Part shown: piece after piece, positions 15,520-24,211 of the stretch
How the letters are laid out: each line of letters begins with the position of its first letter
Position numbering within the stretch: the first letter of the stretch is position 1
Assembly (NCBI GenBank): GCA_034430155.1
Contig: DAOUET010000043.1
Location: forward strand, 1-24,211
DNA length: 24,211 bases
From: DAOUET01 sp034430155
GTDB lineage: Bacteria; Chloroflexota; Anaerolineae; Anaerolineales; UBA4823
Reading direction: 5' to 3'
Position numbers and translations under genes: made by a program
The notes under the pieces: model-generated
Databases searched by the model: none
What the model was told of the DNA's origin: nothing
The model's input: only the letters and a program-made list of their open reading frames with translations

Positions 15520-15786
15520 ATGGGACGCACACTGCCATCCATCACCCAGACATTTTTACAGGAGCAGGAAGCCTTTTCCCGTTTCCGGCGCGCTTTACGT
15601 CATGCCGATCAGCAGGCTCTGGACGACTTGTTCGCCGCTGCCCGTAAACATTTGGCCGCGGCCGCTTACGCCTCCCACACGCTCCCTTTTGAAACCTTTT
15701 TGCTGGCCATGCTGCTTGAAGAGCACAAAGAGGTCATGCGGCTGCGCCAGCTGGTCGAGGGCTTGCAGGGCTTTCACGAGGGTTGA
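15520..15786 (+). CDS. Small helical protein of the polymerase cassette, function unknown
   Basis: 88 residues, predicted nearly all alpha-helical: residues 8-30 (FLQEQEAFSRFRRALR), 31-52 (ADQQALDDLFAAARKHLAAA), and 57-85 (PFETFLLAMLLEEHKEVMRL onward). Charged heptad-like faces suggest helix packing or a protein partner. The ATG start has only a weak ribosome binding site. The stop (TGA, 15784-15786) lies 8 bases before the likely polymerase start and overlaps an alternative TTG start, so translation of the two is probably coupled. I do not recognise the family. By position it may be a polymerase accessory subunit, an inference only. Confidence 0.7.
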   Translation: MGRTLPSITQTFLQEQEAFSRFRRALRHADQQALDDLFAAARKHLAAAAYASHTLPFETFLLAMLLEEHKEVMRLRQLVEGLQGFHEG

Positions 15787-15794
15787 GCCCCACC

Positions 15795-18197
15795 ATGTTG
15801 GATATGCAACTCGCTCCTTCCCTGATAGAGCGCACCGGCTGGCTGTTCGATCTCTACGACTGTCCCGAGCGGGACCGGCGATCCCGCCCCCACCGAGACC
15901 AGGAGGGCGCTTCTCAAGGCGGCGTGATCCTGTGGTTGCTGGGTGATGATGGCTTGCGCTACCGCCTGCACCAGCCCTTTCCCATCACTTTTTACGCGGC
16001 CGGACCCGCAGTGCGCTTGCGGGTCTTATGGCGTTATCTGCAAACTCAGCCCTTGCCAGTCGAGCTGGAGCGAGCGCAGCGCCCTGACCTGTTCTCCCAG
16101 CAGCCGCTCACTGTGCTGGCTATCCAGGTAAAACAAGCCGCCGTTCAGGCACACCTCTTCCAGCAAGTTATGCAGCGCTTCCCCGATCTGAGCTACTATG
16201 ATGCTGATATACCCCTCTCGCTGCGTTACGCTGCCCGCTACGGCGTCTTTCCCCTGGCTCGCTGTCGAGTGCTTACCGATGATAACAACCGGGTACACCA
16301 CATCAGCGCCCTCGACTCCCCATGGGATCTAGACCCCCCCGCCCTGCCCTTGCGCCTGCTCTCACTTGAGCCAAACTGCGACCCCTCGCAGGCGACCCCT
16401 TCCCACTTGGACATACGCTTTGAGCGCTACGACTATCGCCTGTCATTGAAGCCAGAGCGCCCCTTCCTGGTTGGGTTGGTCGCCATCCTGCGACGGCACG
16501 ACCCAGACGTGCTGCTCACTTCCTGGGGAGACACCTGGCTACTCCCACATCTACTCAGCCTCTCTCGCCGCGCCCACATCCCATTGCCCCTCAACCGCGA
16601 ACCCCATCGTGGCGTAGCGCATCGCCCGGCGCGCACCTATTTCTCGTACGGGCAGGTGATTTACCGAGGGCGCCAGGTGCACCTCTTTGGCCGCTGGCAC
16701 ATTGACCGCTATAACGCCATGCTCTTTCACGATTATGGCATGGAAGGCAGTTTGGAAATGGCGCGCATCACTTCCCTGCCAGTACAGACCGCCGCCCGGG
16801 TCTCCCCCGGAACCGGTATTTCCGCCATGCAAATGCTGACTGCTTTGCGTTCCGGAATCCTGGTTCCGTGGCACAAGCAGCAAGCCGAGCATCTCAAAAG
16901 CGCCCTGGACCTGCTGCGCGCCGACCAGGGCGGCCTAGTCTACCAGCCGACCATCGGCCTGCATCAAAACGTAGCAGAGATCGACTTCATCTCCATGTAT
17001 CCCAGCATCATGGTGCATTTCAACATCTCCCCCGAAACCGTCGGCTCCAGTCGCAACATCGCGCAAGCAGCCCCTCAGCTGGGTTCGCCAGGTGATCCCG
17101 ACGAACCACCCGGCCTAGTGCCCCAAACACTGGCTCCTCTCCTAAACAAACGCCTGGCCCTCAAAAACCGGTTGGCTGATTTGCCCAGCTGGCACCCTGA
17201 TCACCGCACCTACCAGGCGCGCGCTTCCGCCCATAAGTGGCTGCTGGTCACCTGTTTTGGCTACCTGGGATACAAAAATGCGCGGTTTGGACGCATCGAG
17301 GCTCATGAGGCCGTTACCGCTTACGGGCGCGAGGCCCTGCTGCGCGCCAAGGAAGCTGCCGAAGATCTGGGATACTCAGTACTTCACCTTTATGTTGACG
17401 GACTGTGGGTGTCAAAATCCGGCGCTGCCAAAGTCGCCGATTTCCAGCCGCTTCTGGAAGAAATCATCGCGCGAACCGGCCTGCCGATCGCCTTGGATGG
17501 CATCTACCGTTGGGTGGCTTTTATGCCCTCACGCCAGGATCAGCGCGTGCCCGTCGCAAACCGTTACTTTGGCGTCTTTCAGGATGGTTCGCTCAAAATT
17601 CGTGGTATCGAGGCCCGTCGCCGGGACACACCTCCTTTCATCGCTCAAACCCAGTTGGAGATGCTGCAAATACTCGCCCGGGCACGTTCGCCAGACCCCG
17701 CAGACATCCCCCTCTTCCAGGTGCTGGCTTTGTTGCGCCGTCAGCTGGCAGCCTTGCGCGCCGGTCGAGTCCCGCTGAAGGACTTGCTGGTATCCCAAAA
17801 GCTCAGCCGTACCCTGGATGAATACCGCACGCCCTCCCCGGTAGCCCGGGCGGTCGCTCAGCTGGTCGCGGTGGGCAAGCCAGTCAGCCCTGGGCAGCGA
17901 ATTCGCTTCCTCTATACCCGTGGTGAACCGGGCGTGTATGCCTGGAACCTACCCCTACCACCTAATCCCGCCAGCGTGGACGTGAATCGCTACAGTGAGC
18001 TTTTCTTGCACGCCGCCAGCGCTGTTTTACAGCCCTTCAGAGTAAGCGAGGCGCGCTTGCGCCACTGGCTCTTCAGCAATGCGGCTTACACCGCCCCACC
18101 GGGAGCTGTACCATCCAAGGCCTTCGCATTGGGGCTTAGAACGCCGGTAGCCTTACCACTATGGCTACCGCAGCCAGCCCAAGTCGAACGGCCTTAG
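15795..18197 (+). CDS. Family B DNA polymerase with degenerate exonuclease domain
   Basis: An 800-residue DNA-dependent DNA polymerase. Motif A is D397-FISMYPSIM. Motif B is K481-WLLVTCFGYLGYKNARFG, where the usual N and Y are V and F. Motif C is LYVD535-GLW; the catalytic second Asp is kept, the first is Tyr. The DGLW ending recalls DGIW of eukaryotic Pol epsilon rather than DTDS of Pol II. In the exonuclease region, the place of Exo I (D-x-E) reads LSLEPN around residue 192. Exo II (normally N-x2-x-F-D) reads DPDVLLTSWGDTWLLPHLL from 236, without the Asp. Exo III (Y-x3-D) is not recognisable. Proofreading is therefore probably lost. The start may be ATG 15795 or the TTG at 15783 overlapping the previous stop. 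The gene looks GC-richer than its left-hand neighbours. Confidence 0.9.
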   Translation: MLDMQLAPSLIERTGWLFDLYDCPERDRRSRPHRDQEGASQGGVILWLLGDDGLRYRLHQPFPITFYAAGPAVRLRVLWRYLQTQPLPVELERAQRPDLFSQQPLTVLAIQVKQAAVQAHLFQQVMQRFPDLSYYDADIPLSLRYAARYGVFPLARCRVLTDDNNRVHHISALDSPWDLDPPALPLRLLSLEPNCDPSQATPSHLDIRFERYDYRLSLKPERPFLVGLVAILRRHDPDVLLTSWGDTWLLPHLLSLSRRAHIPLPLNREPHRGVAHRPARTYFSYGQVIYRGRQVHLFGRWHIDRYNAMLFHDYGMEGSLEMARITSLPVQTAARVSPGTGISAMQMLTALRSGILVPWHKQQAEHLKSALDLLRADQGGLVYQPTIGLHQNVAEIDFISMYPSIMVHFNISPETVGSSRNIAQAAPQLGSPGDPDEPPGLVPQTLAPLLNKRLALKNRLADLPSWHPDHRTYQARASAHKWLLVTCFGYLGYKNARFGRIEAHEAVTAYGREALLRAKEAAEDLGYSVLHLYVDGLWVSKSGAAKVADFQPLLEEIIARTGLPIALDGIYRWVAFMPSRQDQRVPVANRYFGVFQDGSLKIRGIEARRRDTPPFIAQTQLEMLQILARARSPDPADIPLFQVLALLRRQLAALRAGRVPLKDLLVSQKLSRTLDEYRTPSPVARAVAQLVAVGKPVSPGQRIRFLYTRGEPGVYAWNLPLPPNPASVDVNRYSELFLHAASAVLQPFRVSEARLRHWLFSNAAYTAPPGAVPSKAFALGLRTPVALPLWLPQPAQVERP
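18145..18170. other. Hairpin in the 3' end of the polymerase gene
   Basis: CGGTAGCC (18145-18152) and GGCTACCG (18163-18170) form an 8-bp perfect stem with a 10-nt loop. It lies inside the last codons of the polymerase gene, where transcription from the convergent rRNA operon would arrive. There is no T-run on either side, so it is not a standard terminator; no other terminator for either unit is visible between 18171 and 18255. Confidence 0.4.
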
Positions 18198-18255
18198 GCT
18201 TTCATGATCAGATATCCGTATCGAAGTTTGGTGGGGACCGTTAAAGTAACAAGTC

Positions 18256-18373
18256 TCTTGGCAATGACCTACTCTCCCAGGGGGCTACCCCCCAAGTACC
18301 ATCGGCGCTGGCGGGCTTAACTACCGGGTTCGGGATGTTACCGGGTGTACCCCCGTCGCTCCAATCACCAAGA
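18256..18373 (-). rRNA. rrf: 5S ribosomal RNA
   Basis: The minus strand reads TTGGTGATTGGAGCGACGGG near the 5' end and ends GGGAGAGTAGGTCATTGCCA, with the conserved CCCGAACCCGGTAGTTAAGC in the middle. It is about 118 nt. The outer stem extends past the mature ends (AAGTCTCTTGG 18251-18261 with CCAAGAGACTT 18368-18378), marking the processing site. Exact ends are approximate. Confidence 0.93.
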
Positions 18374-18469
18374 GACTTGTTCATCACGTCTCACGTTGAG
18401 GTGTAAATGTGAGCTAAAAGCCCAATTGACAGACCCCTCCTAAGACGTAATTGACAAAACCATTAGATT

Positions 18470-18564
18470 TAGTAGTTACGTAGTTCAGGGGAAAATAGGG
18501 GGTGTTTGGGCGGGCGTTGCCCGCCCAAACACCCCCATCCTCCCACCAACTGCGTAAATCCTAA
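18470..18564. repeat. 95-bp inverted-repeat element, copy 2, in the 23S-5S spacer
   Basis: The same element as at 1749-1843 and in the same orientation. Terminal repeats are TTACGTAGTT (18476-18485) and AACTGCGTAA (18548-18557), and the inner GC-rich stem is here extended by one C-G pair next to a shorter loop. It lies within the transcribed spacer of the rRNA operon, so the hairpin would be made with every pre-rRNA. About 89 of 95 positions match copy 1; the stem itself is unchanged. Confidence 0.85.
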
Positions 18565-18582
18565 GATTGTTAAGACTTACAA

Positions 18583-18622
18583 ACTGAATAGATCCTTACG
18601 AAAAGGTTCGAGTTCTCCGCAC

Positions 18623-18625
<3 letters not shown>
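18583..18625 (-). other. 3' arm of the 23S rRNA processing stem
   Basis: This stretch (plus-strand ACTGAATAGATCC to TCTCCGCACCAC) is largely complementary, in the RNA, to 21628-21674 upstream of the 23S 5' end. Blocks TGAATAGA, GAAAAG, TTCGA and TTCTCCGCA are shared. This long stem brings the 23S ends together for RNase III-type cutting and supports the placed ends. Confidence 0.75.
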
Positions 18626-21625
<3,000 letters not shown>

Positions 21626-21627
21626 AC

Positions 21628-21674
21628 GTGATGCGGAGAAATCGAAACTTTTCAATTATGCGCTCTATTCAGTT
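21628..21674 (-). other. 5' arm of the 23S rRNA processing stem
   Basis: Partner of 18583-18625, directly preceding the mature 23S 5' end in the tRNA-Ala to 23S spacer. Confidence 0.75.
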
Positions 21675-21782
21675 GGTAAGGTGCTGTTTGGCAGCCATTT
21701 CGTTTGTCAGCTACCAAGGAGTACCTCTCACGTTCTTCGTCAGGGGTACTGCTTGAGTGCCAACCCTGGCTTTTACGCAATA

Positions 21783-21805
21783 CGACCCGGCTCATCGCCG
21801 GGTCG
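21783..21805 (-). other. Strong hairpin in the tRNA-Ala to 23S spacer
   Basis: CGACCCGG (21783-21790) and CCGGGTCG (21798-21805) make an 8-bp perfect GC-rich stem with a 7-nt loop. There is no U-run, so it is probably an RNA processing or folding element rather than a terminator. Apart from this and the 23S stem the 273-bp spacer holds nothing I recognise. Confidence 0.45.
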
Positions 21806-21898
21806 CTATTGGCCGCACGATGAAGCCTGAAACGTTTTTAGATGATCAGATCGTTATTCAAATCCAAATTCACATGCCTATGTGTATGGTAGCGCAGG

Positions 21899-21971
21899 TG
21901 GAGATGAGGGGATTCGAACCCCTGGCCTCCGCCGTGCAAAGGCGGCGCTCTCCCATCTGAGCTACATCCCC
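21899..21971 (-). tRNA. tRNA-Ala (anticodon TGC)
   Basis: 73 nt on the minus strand: acceptor GGGGATG with CATCTCC, D-arm TAGCTCAGATGGGAGAGC, anticodon loop CTTTGCACG, T-arm GGGGTTCGAATCCCC, discriminator A. The following bases are CCT, so the CCA end is not encoded and must be added. Confidence 0.97.
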
Positions 21972-21992
21972 AAAAAGCACCTTTCGGGGTAG

Positions 21993-22066
<74 letters not shown>

Positions 22067-22076
22067 GTTGAACGGA

Positions 22077-22103
22077 CCTTAGCAACTGAGGAGTGATAGG
22101 AAG
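22077..22103 (-). other. 3' arm of the 16S rRNA processing stem
   Basis: In the transcript this 27-nt stretch is complementary to the leader at 23779-23805, with only two mismatches. It is the typical long stem closing the 16S precursor for RNase III-like cleavage. Confidence 0.85.
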
Positions 22104-22202
22104 TGCCTAGTCATCCAGCATCTCGGCACATTGCGAGAATGAGTAAGCGTAGAGAAACAATCTGCACCACAAGAGTGCTGGAATGTCGCTCGCGGCTCCT
22201 AG

Positions 22203-23709
<1,507 letters not shown>

Positions 23710-23712
<3 letters not shown>

Positions 23713-23733
23713 AAAACGCATCATTAAGATGCG
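23710..23733 (-). terminator. Terminator-like hairpin at the 16S 5' boundary
   Basis: On the minus strand CGCATC (23733-23728) pairs with GATGCG (23722-23717) around a 5-nt loop and is followed at once by seven U (23716-23710). That is the form of an intrinsic terminator, but it sits in the rRNA leader directly before the mature 16S. A U-rich 5' end of 16S is common in Gram-positive-type rRNA, so the run may belong to the mature RNA. The hairpin may need antitermination or may serve attenuation or processing. Confidence 0.4.
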
Positions 23734-23778
23734 ATTGCATCAGATTTGTGTTTTTCGCTGGAATTGTCAGGCTTTCTT

Positions 23779-23805
23779 CTTCCTATCACTCTTCAGTTGT
23801 TAAGG
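23779..23805 (-). other. 5' arm of the 16S rRNA processing stem
   Basis: Partner of 22077-22103 in the rRNA leader, 27 nt with 25 complementary positions. Confidence 0.85.
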
Positions 23806-23827
23806 TCCTGCCATTGGAGCGGGCAGG

Positions 23828-23856
23828 ATTGTACCAGCCCGCCTCTTGCCTGTCAA
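23828..23856 (-). promoter_or_regulatory. rRNA operon promoter, proximal
   Basis: On the minus strand TTGACA (23856-23851), a 17-nt spacer, then TACAAT (23833-23828). Transcription would begin near 23821, about 110 nt before mature 16S. The spacer is GC-rich (GGCAAGAGGCGGGCTGG). Confidence 0.85.
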
Positions 23857-23874
23857 GGGCTTTTAAGAGCTCAA

Positions 23875-23902
23875 CTGCCGATATCTCATTAGACATCGGC
23901 AG
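23875..23902 (-). other. Hairpin between the two rRNA promoters
   Basis: CTGCCGAT (23875-23882) and ATCGGCAG (23895-23902) are a perfect 8-bp inverted repeat. An inner TCT/AGA pair extends it. It would be transcribed from the distal promoter and lies just upstream of the proximal -35. Confidence 0.5.
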
Positions 23903-23903
23903 G

Positions 23904-23938
23904 TCAGACCAACGAGCCTGATGCTCTGGTCTCTGACA
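23904..23938 (-). other. Second leader hairpin with nested repeats
   Basis: GTCAGACC (from 23904) pairs with GGTCTCTGAC (to 23938) with small bulges, and GAGC/GCTC closes an inner stem. A competing 9-bp pairing exists between TCTCTGACA (23930-23938) and TGTCAGAGA (23957-23965), so two mutually exclusive folds are possible in the distal leader. Confidence 0.5.
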
Positions 23939-24012
23939 CAGGGGTATCTCTTCAATTGTCAGAGATCTTCCCACTTTCGGGCGAGATCTACATTGTTAGC
24001 GTTCTGATTATT

Positions 24013-24041
24013 ATTATATACACTTCTCGGTACTTGGTCAA
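24013..24041 (-). promoter_or_regulatory. rRNA operon promoter, distal
   Basis: On the minus strand TTGACC (24041-24036), a 17-nt spacer, then TATAAT (24018-24013). Transcription would start near 24006, roughly 290 nt before mature 16S. Tandem promoters are usual for rRNA operons. Confidence 0.75.
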
Positions 24042-24211
24042 GGGTGCATGTCAGATTGTGTTAGCCCAAAGTAGTACCTTGTTTTTGCGCAAACAGACGG
24101 CATTTCTACTCAGTAACGCAAACACAGGCTATTTCTACTCAGGTTTAGCTACCTGAACAGTACCTTTCCAAGCAAATAGACAAGGAACCGGCAAACTGCT
24201 TTTGAGTTAGC
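24042..24211. other. Region upstream of the rRNA operon with a 12-bp direct repeat
   Basis: No gene seen. ATTTCTACTCAG occurs at 24102-24113 and again at 24131-24142, 29 bp apart (about three helical turns), which could be a pair of binding sites upstream of the distal promoter. Otherwise nothing recognised to the window end. Confidence 0.35.

Noticed and set aside
15602..15946. Frame overlapping the small helical gene and the polymerase start
   Set aside because: Out-of-frame shadow in GC-rich DNA with no coherent domain; the two flanking genes fit better.
18424..18456. AATTGACA direct repeat in the 23S-5S spacer as possible promoters
   Set aside because: Neither copy has a -10 box at the right distance and there is no plus-strand gene downstream.

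Overview
The window looks like a chromosomal segment of a Chloroflexota bacterium, probably class Anaerolineae. That rests on the look of the 16S rRNA, the mix of Gram-positive-style housekeeping genes (Lgt, FtsK/SpoIIIE, a CDP-alcohol transferase) and a nickel superoxide dismutase pair; no database comparison was possible. Promoters resemble sigma-70 consensus (TTGACA, 17 nt, TATAAT), and several genes have clear AGGAGG-type ribosome binding sites, matching the anti-Shine-Dalgarno end of the 16S seen here.

Layout. 1-1170: a structured RNA or terminator hairpin, a toast-rack type lipoprotein and a bidirectional terminator. 1171-2970: a 7Fe-type ferredoxin on the minus strand, a 95-bp inverted-repeat element, then sodN and its maturation protease sodX, which overlap by one base behind a near-consensus promoter. 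3043-10490: an EamA transporter, an FtsK/SpoIIIE translocase, a CDP-alcohol phosphatidyltransferase, Lgt, and an ABC ATPase overlapping a permease that carries a C-terminal SpoIIM-like domain. 10653-13977: an MBL-fold hydrolase, an HNH endonuclease (minus), a probably leaderless membrane protein, and TyrS.

14220-18197 is the most unusual part. A perfect consensus promoter (TTGACA-N17-TATAAT) has its spacer filled by TAGAACCTATGTTCTA, which has the GAAC-N4-GTTC core of Gram-positive-type LexA boxes. Four plus-strand genes follow: a small regulator that seems to join a ribbon-helix-helix N-terminus to a LuxR-type HTH; a RecA/Rad51-like protein without a P-loop lysine; an 88-residue helical protein; and a family B DNA polymerase whose polymerase aspartates are kept but whose 3'-5' exonuclease motifs look destroyed. 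My reading is a DNA-damage-inducible, proofreading-deficient polymerase module, analogous in logic to ImuA-ImuB-DnaE2 mutasomes but built on a B-family enzyme. The polymerase call is strong; the RecA-like call and the SOS link are inferences.

18256-24211 is a complete minus-strand rRNA operon: 16S, tRNA-Ile(GAT), tRNA-Ala(TGC), 23S, 5S. It converges on the polymerase gene. Two tandem promoters, hairpins in the leader, and the 16S and 23S processing stems are visible. A second copy of the 95-bp element sits in the 23S-5S spacer. No CRISPR array, transposase or phage gene was seen.
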